Source of the DNA: an uncultured bacterium
GTDB taxonomy: Bacteria > Cyanobacteriota > Vampirovibrionia > Gastranaerophilales > Gastranaerophilaceae
Direction: 5' to 3'
Assembly: GCA_902774905.1 (NCBI GenBank)
Contig: CACYKF010000007.1
Location: 1-42,572 of the forward strand
Length of the DNA: 42,572 nucleotides
A program made the translations under genes and the position numbers. The notes below the pieces were generated by a model, which saw nothing but the letters and a program-made list of their open reading frames with translations, did no database searches and was not told the origin of the DNA. Each line of letters opens with the position of its first letter. Positions within the stretch are counted from its first letter, which is position 1. Shown here piece after piece: positions 24,807 to 32,109 of this stretch.

Positions 24807-26416
24807 TATTTTTTGCTCCTTTGTTTTAATGCGGCATCAATAAGCCCTTTAAACAGCGGATGCGGTCTGTCAGGTCTTGATTTAAATTCAGGATGAAATT
24901 GGCAAGCGACAAACCAATCAAGTTTTGGCAACTCAACGATTTCTGCTAACATTCCGTCAGGTGACATCCCGGAAAATACCAAACCTGCTTTTGATAATCT
25001 GTCTATATATTCGTAATTGACTTCGTATCTGTGCCTGTGGCGTTCGGAAATAATATCTTTTCCATAAGCCTTATGTGCAACTGTACCTTTTTTCAGATAG
25101 CAGTCATAGGCACCTAATCTCATTGTACCGCCGTAACCTTTTACATGCTTTTGGTCAAGCATCATATCAATTACAGGATTTGCAGGATTATCATCAAATT
25201 CTTTAGAATTGGCATCTTCAAGTTTAAGAACATTTCTTGCATACTCAATAACTGTACATTGTAAACCCAAACATAACCCTAAAAACGGCAGGTTGTTTTC
25301 TCTTGCGAAGCGAATTACATTGAGTTTGCCTTCAATACCTCGAACCCCAAAACCTCCCGGAACAACAACCGCATCAATATCTGATAATGCTTTTTTACAG
25401 CAATCATAATCAACACAGTCTTCTGAGTTTATCCATTTAATTTCAACAGAAGCACTATCGGCATATCCTGCGTGTTTTAACGATTCAACAACCGAAATGT
25501 AGGCATCAGACAATTTTGTATATTTACCTGCAATACCGACTTTAATTGATTTGGTCGGGTTTTTAATTTTTTCAACAAGTTTTTCCCATGATTTTAAATC
25601 CGGCTTTTTATCTTTAACTCCGAGCATTTTTAAGGCAACAGAGCAAAGTCCCTGTTCTTCAAGTGCAAGCGGAACTTCATAGATAGTCTTCATATCTCTG
25701 CATTCGATTACTGCATCTTTACTTAAAGAGCAGAACAAGGCAAGTTTTTCTCTTTCTGTTTTTGGAATAGGTTTTTGAGTTCTACAAACCAAAATCTCAG
25801 GCTGTAAACCATAACTTCTCAATACATTAACGCTGTGCTGCGAAGGTTTAGTTTTTAATTCCCCTGAAGTTGGAAGGTAAGGTAACAAGGTACAATGAAT
25901 AGAAATTGCATTTCCATATCCCATTTCCGCTTTATATTGTCTTATTGCCTCAATAAATGGCAAAGACTCAATGTCACCAATTGTTCCGCCGATTTCAATA
26001 ATGTGAAAATCAGGATTAAACTGTTTTGTCGCCCCGACAATTCTTGATTTTATTTCATTTGTAATATGTGGAATAACCTGTACCGTTGCGCCTAAATAAT
26101 CGCCTTTTCTCTCTTTTTCAATAACTTTTTGATACACACTGCCTGAAGTAACATTATTAAATTTACCCAAATTTGTGTCCGTAAATCTTTCATAATGTCC
26201 CAAGTCAAGGTCTGTTTCCGCGCCATCATCTGTTACAAAGACTTCACCATGTTGAAACGGACTCATTGTTCCCGGGTCAACATTTATATAAGGATCAAAT
26301 TTTTGGTTTATAACGCTATAGCCTCTTGATCTTAACAATTTACCCAAAGATGCTGCAACAATACCTTTACCCAATGAACTTACAACACCGCCTGTCACAA
26401 ATATATACTTTGTCAT
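24806..26416 (-). CDS. pyrG: CTP synthase
   Basis: This enzyme aminates UTP to CTP using glutamine or ammonia and ATP. The protein is 536 aa. The N-terminal synthetase domain starts MTKYIFVTGGVVSSLGKGIV and contains FDPYINVDPGTMSPFQHGEV. The C-terminal class-I glutamine amidotransferase has the nucleophile elbow GLCLGLQ (about 378-384) and CQFHPEF for the His-Glu pair. AGGGG lies before the ATG. Upstream gatC is 43 nt away, and the downstream small gene overlaps the stop. Confidence 0.98.
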   Translation of the reverse strand: MTKYIFVTGGVVSSLGKGIVAASLGKLLRSRGYSVINQKFDPYINVDPGTMSPFQHGEVFVTDDGAETDLDLGHYERFTDTNLGKFNNVTSGSVYQKVIEKERKGDYLGATVQVIPHITNEIKSRIVGATKQFNPDFHIIEIGGTIGDIESLPFIEAIRQYKAEMGYGNAISIHCTLLPYLPTSGELKTKPSQHSVNVLRSYGLQPEILVCRTQKPIPKTEREKLALFCSLSKDAVIECRDMKTIYEVPLALEEQGLCSVALKMLGVKDKKPDLKSWEKLVEKIKNPTKSIKVGIAGKYTKLSDAYISVVESLKHAGYADSASVEIKWINSEDCVDYDCCKKALSDIDAVVVPGGFGVRGIEGKLNVIRFARENNLPFLGLCLGLQCTVIEYARNVLKLEDANSKEFDDNPANPVIDMMLDQKHVKGYGGTMRLGAYDCYLKKGTVAHKAYGKDIISERHRHRYEVNYEYIDRLSKAGLVFSGMSPDGMLAEIVELPKLDWFVACQFHPEFKSRPDRPHPLFKGLIDAALKQRSKK

Positions 26417-26459
26417 ACCTACCCCTTATAATTTAAAAACATATCCCTAAAATTTATAA

Positions 26460-26741
26460 TTAACCGATTTTTGGAACTTTAAAAAATCCGTTTTCTTCGT
26501 CAGGAGCGTTTGACATCAACGCTTCTTTAGAAATTTCCTGATTTGGAACATCTTCTCTTGTTACATTACAAAAATCAACTACCTGAGTCATCGGTTTAAC
26601 ATTTGTTGTATCAACTTCATTCATTTGATCAACATATTTTAAAACATCCCCAAGTTGTTTTGTATATAATTCTTTTTCTTCTTCTGTTAATTCAAGTCTT
26701 GCAAGTTTTGCAACATGCTCAACATCTTTTACTGTAATCAT
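26460..26741 (-). CDS. gatC: Asp-tRNA(Asn)/Glu-tRNA(Gln) amidotransferase subunit C
   Basis: This 93-aa subunit stabilises the GatA-GatB complex that amidates mischarged tRNA. Family features are ITVKDVEHVAKLARLELTEE at the N-terminus, the middle helix YTKQLGDVLKYVDQMNEVDT, and the extended linker ending in NGFFKVPKI. A strong AGGAGA ribosome-binding site precedes the ATG. It probably leads an operon with pyrG. gatA and gatB are not here. Confidence 0.95.
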   Translation of the reverse strand: MITVKDVEHVAKLARLELTEEEKELYTKQLGDVLKYVDQMNEVDTTNVKPMTQVVDFCNVTREDVPNQEISKEALMSNAPDEENGFFKVPKIG

Positions 26742-26828
26742 TTTCTCTCCTAATCAATTGTCTTTATATATAAATAATAACATAAACAAATTATAATAAA
26801 CGACAAATTAATAATTATTTATGATATT

Positions 26829-27620
26829 ATGAACATGTTAGGGGATAATGAGATATATAATATGAGTGATATTGAACAGTTGGAAGACAAAATATATTCT
26901 TTTAAATGTGAAAAGGATTTGAAAAAAAAGCATGTTCTTTACCTTAATCTTGTTGAGGATGCGCTTAAACTTGTGCATAAAATCGTATCCTCTGTATATC
27001 CTCTTCCTATAAGTGTTACAAGGGATGATTTGGTTCAAGTTGGAGCAATCGGGCTTTTAAAAGCAATTGAAACATATAAAATTCAGGATAAAGGGAGTTT
27101 TAAAACTTACGCATCTAAATTTATAAAGGGTAAAATTTTGCAATATTTGAGAGATAAAGTTAATCTTGTTAAAACCCCGAGAGAAACATCTGAAAATATT
27201 AATGCTGTAAAAAATTATCTTGAAAGCCTTTCTCCGAATACAAACCCGACGGTAAAAGATATTTCTGCCGCTTTGGGTATTCCTAAAAATCATGTTCAAG
27301 ATATTTTAAATTTAGAAACTATAAAAAATATTATATCGCTTGACCAAAAGGTATATTCTTCAGACGGAGTTGAAACACTTGCTGATCGTATTCAATCGGG
27401 TGACGATAAAGAACAAGAGAGAAATTATGAAAACAAAAAAGTGATTGAATTTGCACTTGAAAAACTTCCTGATGATGAGAAAAAAGCGATTTATTATTAT
27501 TATATAGCAGGTGATACAAAGAAAAATATTTCAAAAGAACTCGGGGTCTCGCAAACTCAGGTTGCAAGACTTATAAAACGAGCATTAAATAAGATGTATG
27601 AAATTATACATGAAGATTAG
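26829..27620 (+). CDS. Sigma-70-family RNA polymerase sigma factor (group 3, SigB/FliA-like)
   Basis: This alternative sigma factor is about 263 aa. Region 2 carries DDLVQVGAIGLLKAIETY and FKTYASKFIKGKILQYLRDK (core binding and -10 recognition). Region 3 resembles PTVKDISAALGIPKNHVQDI. Region 4 has the helix-turn-helix KNISKELGVSQTQVARLIKR for the -35. There is no region 1.1. The start is uncertain: ATG at 26829 or at 26835, with no clear ribosome-binding site, and a -10-like TATGAT at 26820-26825 that would give an almost leaderless mRNA. The prepilin peptidase follows 8 nt downstream, suggesting a shared operon. Confidence 0.88.
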   Translation: MNMLGDNEIYNMSDIEQLEDKIYSFKCEKDLKKKHVLYLNLVEDALKLVHKIVSSVYPLPISVTRDDLVQVGAIGLLKAIETYKIQDKGSFKTYASKFIKGKILQYLRDKVNLVKTPRETSENINAVKNYLESLSPNTNPTVKDISAALGIPKNHVQDILNLETIKNIISLDQKVYSSDGVETLADRIQSGDDKEQERNYENKKVIEFALEKLPDDEKKAIYYYYIAGDTKKNISKELGVSQTQVARLIKRALNKMYEIIHED

Positions 27621-27628
27621 GAGGAAAT

Positions 27629-28690
27629 ATGATACCGTTTTTAATATTTATATTCATAACAGGACTTGTAATTGGGAGTTTTTTGAATGTAGTAATTTTA
27701 AGAACATTGAGTAATGAATCAATAGTCTTTCCGGGTTCAAAATGCCCAAAATGCCAAAATCCATTGAAATGGTGGCATAATATTCCTGTTTTTTCATATA
27801 TATTTTTAAGAGGTAAATGCGCATTTTGCAAAGAAAAAATAAGTATTCAGTACCCGATTGTTGAACTTATTACAGGGCTTATATTTACGGGATTTGGATA
27901 TTTGTATCTGAACACAATATTTAATTCAAACGAATCAGTTCCTATACTTACTCTTATGTTTATTGTATCTGTCATTGCTTCGTCATTATTTATTGTAATA
28001 TCAGGTACAGATTTTAAGGAAATGCTTGTCAGTGATATTCACACATATTCTTTAATCGGACTTGGCATTATTTATAGTATAATAATTGGTTTATTTGCAT
28101 TTTACGGAGATTTTAAATTCGGAATAACAACATGGAGCCTTTTATTTACACCAATTTTATATACAATTTTAGCAATAATTTGTTCGTTTGTGTTTATGGA
28201 ATTGATAAGGCGCATTTGCAATTTTATTATGAAAACAGAAACTTTTGGAGATGGTGATTCATATATATTTGCGGGAATTGCAGGGGTTGTAACATCAATG
28301 TTTGGAGCAGGTGATTTTCGTTATTTACTTGTAATGTTACTTATTATGTTTTTCATGAGTGTAATTTTGTCAGTTTTAATAACATTTCCGTTTTATATGA
28401 AAAAACTGTTTCAGGAAAAGAATTTGTTTTTAGCCGGTCTTATAAGCACTTTTATAATTTATACAGCGGGATATTTTACAGCATCTTCATTAGGTATGCT
28501 TGATAGTTCCGTTGTTTTATGGATATGCACAATAATACTTGTTTTGCTTGGAATAGTATTATGCCTTGAAATATTAAAAGGAATAAAAAAACATGATCAA
28601 ACAGGTACAATGATACCTTTTGGACCATCACTTTGTTTGTCAGGTCTGATTGCTCTTTTCCTAATGCCGATACTTCTCGGCATAGTTTAA
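27629..28690 (+). CDS. pilD: Type IV prepilin peptidase (A24 family)
   Basis: This bifunctional membrane protease and N-methylase cleaves prepilin leaders. The protein is 353 aa, longer than usual because of extra C-terminal transmembrane segments. The N-terminal domain has GSFLNVVILR and two zinc-type pairs, CPKC (39-42) and CAFC (64-67). The catalytic aspartates are expected in GTDFKEMLVSD (Asp128 or 136) and FGDGDS (Asp210). AGGAGG precedes the ATG. The large prepilin at 36749-38902 is a plausible substrate. It overlaps the convergent ruvA stop by 4 nt. Confidence 0.93.
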   Translation: MIPFLIFIFITGLVIGSFLNVVILRTLSNESIVFPGSKCPKCQNPLKWWHNIPVFSYIFLRGKCAFCKEKISIQYPIVELITGLIFTGFGYLYLNTIFNSNESVPILTLMFIVSVIASSLFIVISGTDFKEMLVSDIHTYSLIGLGIIYSIIIGLFAFYGDFKFGITTWSLLFTPILYTILAIICSFVFMELIRRICNFIMKTETFGDGDSYIFAGIAGVVTSMFGAGDFRYLLVMLLIMFFMSVILSVLITFPFYMKKLFQEKNLFLAGLISTFIIYTAGYFTASSLGMLDSSVVLWICTIILVLLGIVLCLEILKGIKKHDQTGTMIPFGPSLCLSGLIALFLMPILLGIV

Positions 28691-29307
28691 GCAGACAAAA
28701 TTTGAAGCGATTTTTTTAGTATTTCTTCAGCAGATGAATTTTTGTCAAGAATTGCAATAGCCTGCTTTATAGCAGCAGTTATTTCATTGTTTTCATAACC
28801 GAGAGAGAAAAGTACCATTCTTGCATCTTCAATGTTTTGTCCGTTCAGCGCCGAATTATCAGTAGTGATTGCGGGAATATCAATGTCTTTTGATGAATTT
28901 AACTTTCCTTTTAGTTCAAGGATAATTTTTTGCGCAAGTTTTTGACCAACCCCTTTTGCTGTTGTTAAAGCCTTATAATTTTCATCAAGAACAAAACCGA
29001 CCAAATCATTTACTGTAAACGAATTTATAAGCGCAAGAGCCATTTTTGAACCGACTCCGGAAACAGAAGTTAATATACTAAACATATCTCTTTCTTCACG
29101 CTTTAAAAAACCGCATAAAGACATTTTATCCTCTTTGTGAAGCAATACCGTAAACATTTTAACCTCAGCATTTTCTTCATTTAGCAAGTTAAAATCTCTT
29201 TGTGTGACCTCATATAAATATCCTGTCAAATTTGACTCTATTGTAACAAAATAGCCCTTTGTTGAAGCATTTTTATATGTAAATATACCTTTTATATAAT
29301 CGTACAT
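28687..29307 (-). CDS. ruvA: Holliday junction branch migration protein RuvA
   Basis: This 206-aa protein is the junction-binding subunit that loads RuvB helicase. It has an N-terminal OB-fold (MYDYIKGIFTYKNASTKGYF), two helix-hairpin-helix motifs (ILTSVSGVGSKMALALINSF and LTTAKGVGQKLAQKIILELK), and a C-terminal RuvB-binding helix domain (ARMVLFSLGYENNEITAAIK). Its start lies 3 nt after the dnaA stop, with AAGGA inside the dnaA end, so the two are coupled. Confidence 0.97.
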   Translation of the reverse strand: MYDYIKGIFTYKNASTKGYFVTIESNLTGYLYEVTQRDFNLLNEENAEVKMFTVLLHKEDKMSLCGFLKREERDMFSILTSVSGVGSKMALALINSFTVNDLVGFVLDENYKALTTAKGVGQKLAQKIILELKGKLNSSKDIDIPAITTDNSALNGQNIEDARMVLFSLGYENNEITAAIKQAIAILDKNSSAEEILKKSLQILSA

Positions 29308-29310
29308 TAT

Positions 29311-30735
29311 TTAATCCTTTAGTGACAATGTTATATCATTAATAACTTGTTTCAAATCTATATCCGTTTTTATTTTTTCACCTATTACATCTCTGCAGGA
29401 ATATATAACAGTAGAATGTTTTTTGTTGAAAAAATCACCTATACTTTCATAACTCATTTTTAATATTTCCCTGCACAAGTAGAGGGCAATCTGACGCGCT
29501 TTTGCAACTTTTTGATTTCTTGCACTTCCTTTTAAATCTTTTACGCTAACATCAAAATACTGTGCAACTTTTTCAGCCAGAACATCCGCAGTTATTTCGC
29601 GTTTTTTAATCTCAAGATTGAGTGCTTTTTGAGCGGTTTCTATATTAACATCAGTTTCAAACACCTCTGCATAGGCACTAACCTTATTAAATGCACCTTT
29701 TAGTTCTCTTACATTGTCGGTGAAATTTTGGGCAATATATTCATAAACATCATCTGTCGCATTTACATTTAGCTCTTGTGCATAAGCCTTTACAATTCTG
29801 AATCTTGTATCATAATCCGGAGAAACAATATTTACAACCAAGCCCATTTCAAAACGGGTACGCAATCTGTCATCAAGATTTGGTATATCTTTTGGTTGTC
29901 TGTCAGATGCAATTACTATTTGCTTATTGTTCGTATATAAAGCCTGAAATGTGCTGAAAAAATCCTGCATTGTTTTTGCTTTTGACTCTATAAACTGAAT
30001 GTCATCCATCAAAAGAACATCAATATTTTCAAATTTTTGTCTGAATTTTCGCATTTGAACATTGTTACAGTCATTTCTTCGCCTGCCGTTTGGAAGTTCA
30101 TTTAATTGAAAACATTTAATCCACTCTTTAAAATATTCTTCCATTCGGACATAGCGCACTTTTAATTTCGTATTAAATAAAATATAATGTCCGATTGCTT
30201 GTAACAAGTGTGTTTTTCCAAGTCCTGATGCCCCATATATAAAAAGCGGATTATATTTTTGTGCAGGACTTTTTGCTACCATAAGAGAAGCATTATATGC
30301 AAATTTTGAATTATCTCCGACAACAAAATTGTCAAATTTCAGATTCAAGTTAAGATTTGCATCAGACTGCATTTGAGCAAGTGATTTCTTAACTTCTTGT
30401 TCTTTGATATCCTCCTGAGTCTGACCTGATAAAATTTTTGACTTTTGTTTTTTTCTCTTTTCTATATATTTTTTACCGAGTTCAGCATCATAATTGAGCG
30501 AAAAAGAAGAATTCTGCCCTATAACAGATGAAATTGCAGTTTTAAAAACACTATACCAAGAGTTTTTAATTATATCAACAGACATCTGCTGCGGAGATAA
30601 AAGTACAAGCGTGTTATTTTCTAAATCAACTGCCTCTAAAGGTGTTATCCATGTATTAAATACATGCTCAGGAACAACATCAATCAATTCCTGTTTAACT
30701 TTTGCCCATACTTCTTTTACTTCTGTAATATCCAT
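29311..30735 (-). CDS. dnaA: Chromosomal replication initiator protein DnaA
   Basis: This AAA+ initiator of 474 aa binds DnaA boxes and opens oriC. Domain I starts VWAKVKQELIDVVPEHVFNT. Walker A is GASGLGKT (168-175) and Walker B/DDIQ is at 244-247. Sensor I is in IVIASDRQPKDIP. Domain IV has the signature ARQIALYLCREI and NKKHSTVIYSC. An insertion of about 13-15 residues (around 209-224, QLNELPNGRRRND) sits between the initiator-specific motif and Walker B. No ribosome-binding site precedes the ATG; TAATAT ends 6 nt before it. dnaN is not next door, and no cluster of DnaA boxes is seen. Confidence 0.97.
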   Translation of the reverse strand: MDITEVKEVWAKVKQELIDVVPEHVFNTWITPLEAVDLENNTLVLLSPQQMSVDIIKNSWYSVFKTAISSVIGQNSSFSLNYDAELGKKYIEKRKKQKSKILSGQTQEDIKEQEVKKSLAQMQSDANLNLNLKFDNFVVGDNSKFAYNASLMVAKSPAQKYNPLFIYGASGLGKTHLLQAIGHYILFNTKLKVRYVRMEEYFKEWIKCFQLNELPNGRRRNDCNNVQMRKFRQKFENIDVLLMDDIQFIESKAKTMQDFFSTFQALYTNNKQIVIASDRQPKDIPNLDDRLRTRFEMGLVVNIVSPDYDTRFRIVKAYAQELNVNATDDVYEYIAQNFTDNVRELKGAFNKVSAYAEVFETDVNIETAQKALNLEIKKREITADVLAEKVAQYFDVSVKDLKGSARNQKVAKARQIALYLCREILKMSYESIGDFFNKKHSTVIYSCRDVIGEKIKTDIDLKQVINDITLSLKD

Positions 30736-30793
30736 ACAAAAATATTACAATAAAGAATTTATCTTTCAAATAAAAAATAAACTTTTGTAATCA

Positions 30794-31096
30794 TTATGAA
30801 GGAATTTTTGAATTTCTAATTGCGCTTTTAAATAGAGAATGAGCAAATTTCATGCATGCTGCACCACCTGCGCTTAAAACAGAACCTGCAGTAGCAAATG
30901 CTCCATCCATGACTTTTGCGGAATAATGAATATGATGAATCGGATCAGATGCAGGAACACTTGATAATGCTCCACTGCCTGACAGTGATGTCCCAAGGCT
31001 TGAGACAATGGCACCGTCACGAATGTCATTTTTTGCGGCCTTTGATATCTTTATTCTTGCTCCAAATGTTTGGTTATTTAAAGTATTTACTTGCAT
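30794..31096 (-). CDS. Small Ala/Gly-rich protein with F-G N-terminal motif
   Basis: The start is the ATG at 31096, because AAAGGAGG stands 7 nt before it; the frame is open further upstream but that stretch belongs to another small gene. The product is 100 aa, beginning MQVNTLNNQTFGARIKI, which matches the openings of the 5284 and 24806 genes. The rest is Ser/Gly/Ala-rich (SSLGTSLSGSGALSSVPASD), with a His patch (DPIHHIHYSAKVMD) and a moderately hydrophobic C-terminal helix (AGSVLSAGGAACMKFAHSLF). No family recognised. dnaA follows 58 nt downstream. Confidence 0.75.
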   Translation of the reverse strand: MQVNTLNNQTFGARIKISKAAKNDIRDGAIVSSLGTSLSGSGALSSVPASDPIHHIHYSAKVMDGAFATAGSVLSAGGAACMKFAHSLFKSAIRNSKIPS

Positions 31097-31157
31097 ACTT
31101 ATTCCTCCTTTACCCTCAATAAAACATGTAAAAATATTTTTTGCTATTAATTCTTGT

Positions 31158-31304
31158 TTATTTATTTTCAACAGGTATATAAACCTCAACAGGTTTACCG
31201 CCATTGTTGTTTTTAAAACGAATTTCATAAGACTTCGGCTCTTTTTTACTAAAATCTTCTTTTTGATAACCAAACAAAAATTTCATAAATTCCTTGCTAT
31301 ACAT
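31158..31304 (-). CDS. 48-aa hypothetical protein
   Basis: This short gene reads MYSKEFMKFLFGYQKEDFSK and ends VEVYIPVENK, with a stop at 31158-31160. AAGGAG lies 5 nt before the ATG, a strong site. Codon use is coding-like, and the second half (YEIRFKNNNGGKPVEVYIPV) looks like two beta strands around a turn. The F-G-Y element at residues 11-13 falls near the position of the F-G motif in the neighbouring protein, but the rest does not match. Function unknown. Confidence 0.65.
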   Translation of the reverse strand: MYSKEFMKFLFGYQKEDFSKKEPKSYEIRFKNNNGGKPVEVYIPVENK

Positions 31305-31474
31305 ATTACTCCTTACACACTATTGCTAATGTAAATACACCACACATATATAATAAAACATGCTAAATCTTAAATTTGCGCTGCGTTACAAATTTGTTAC
31401 AATTATTATTAATACATAATCCTGTTTTTTTGATATTATAATAGTGTAATATTAAAGGTTATAGAAAAATTATT
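31305..31474. promoter_or_regulatory. Divergent intergenic region before the sigma factor gene
   Basis: This 170-bp AT-rich region contains TATAAT at 31437-31442 (plus strand, 33 nt before the sigma factor ATG) and a repeated GTTACAA element (31384-31390 and 31395-31401, 11 bp apart) that could bind a regulator. No good -35 and no gene. AAAGG near 31455 is a distant ribosome-binding site. Confidence 0.4.
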
Positions 31475-32107
31475 ATGTCTGTTGAAGATAAAAAACTAAG
31501 AGAATATAAAGATTTAATTGAAATTATAGCAAAGGTGGAGTATCAGAAATTTTCATCATCGCATCTTATTGAATTGCCTGAACTTGTTAATATTGGTACA
31601 CATGCACTTTACATATTATTCAAGAATAATGATCCGTCACACTATAATAATACTTATCTTTCAACCGCTATAAAGTGGGCTATCAGAAACGAAGTCAGAC
31701 GAAGATACAAATGGTACACTCTTAAAAATAAAAGACAAGACGAACCAGAATTTGAGAATGAAGATAAAATTTCAGATAATGACCCTGTTGAAATAAGAGC
31801 AGAAGTTTATAAAAATATATTATCAATTGACGAATTGCAAGATGCCGAAGTCCCGACACAAATAAAGTCAGAGGATAAAAATCCGGAAGAAAGTATTGTG
31901 TTTGGAGAACTTAAAAACGGAATACTTGAAGCAATGGAAAAACTTCCTCCAAGAGAAAAAGAGTTTATTGAATGTAAGTTCTTTAAAGATAAAAAGTTAA
32001 GAGAAATCGCTGATGAATTTAATATTTCTCAATCAAGGATATCAAGAATAATTCAATCAGGATTAGACCGTATAAAAAAAGACTTGGCAAAACAAGGAAT
32101 AATTTAG
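31475..32107 (+). CDS. Sigma-70-family RNA polymerase sigma factor
   Basis: This protein of 210 aa has a diverged region 2 (LPELVNIGTHALYILFKNND, then YLSTAIKWAIRNEVRRRYKW, resembling the DLxxxGxxAL and fxtya..wIr..i patterns). Its region 4 is clear (AMEKLPPREKEFIECKFFKD and LREIADEFNISQSRISRIIQ). It has an acidic linker of about 60 residues and no regions 1.1 or 3. It is distinct from the other two sigma genes in the window. It is followed 2 nt later by gcvPB, so it likely heads that operon; whether it controls these genes is unknown. Confidence 0.85.
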   Translation: MSVEDKKLREYKDLIEIIAKVEYQKFSSSHLIELPELVNIGTHALYILFKNNDPSHYNNTYLSTAIKWAIRNEVRRRYKWYTLKNKRQDEPEFENEDKISDNDPVEIRAEVYKNILSIDELQDAEVPTQIKSEDKNPEESIVFGELKNGILEAMEKLPPREKEFIECKFFKDKKLREIADEFNISQSRISRIIQSGLDRIKKDLAKQGII

Positions 32108-32109
32108 GG

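Noticed and set aside
31097-31273. 59-residue upstream extension of the F-G motif protein
   Set aside because: AAAGGAGG just before 31096 fixes the start, and the upstream stretch overlaps the separate 48-aa gene in another frame.
30736-31474. Possible oriC beside dnaA
   Set aside because: I found no cluster of TTATNCACA-type boxes and no unwinding element with boxes; dnaN is absent, so oriC is not supported.
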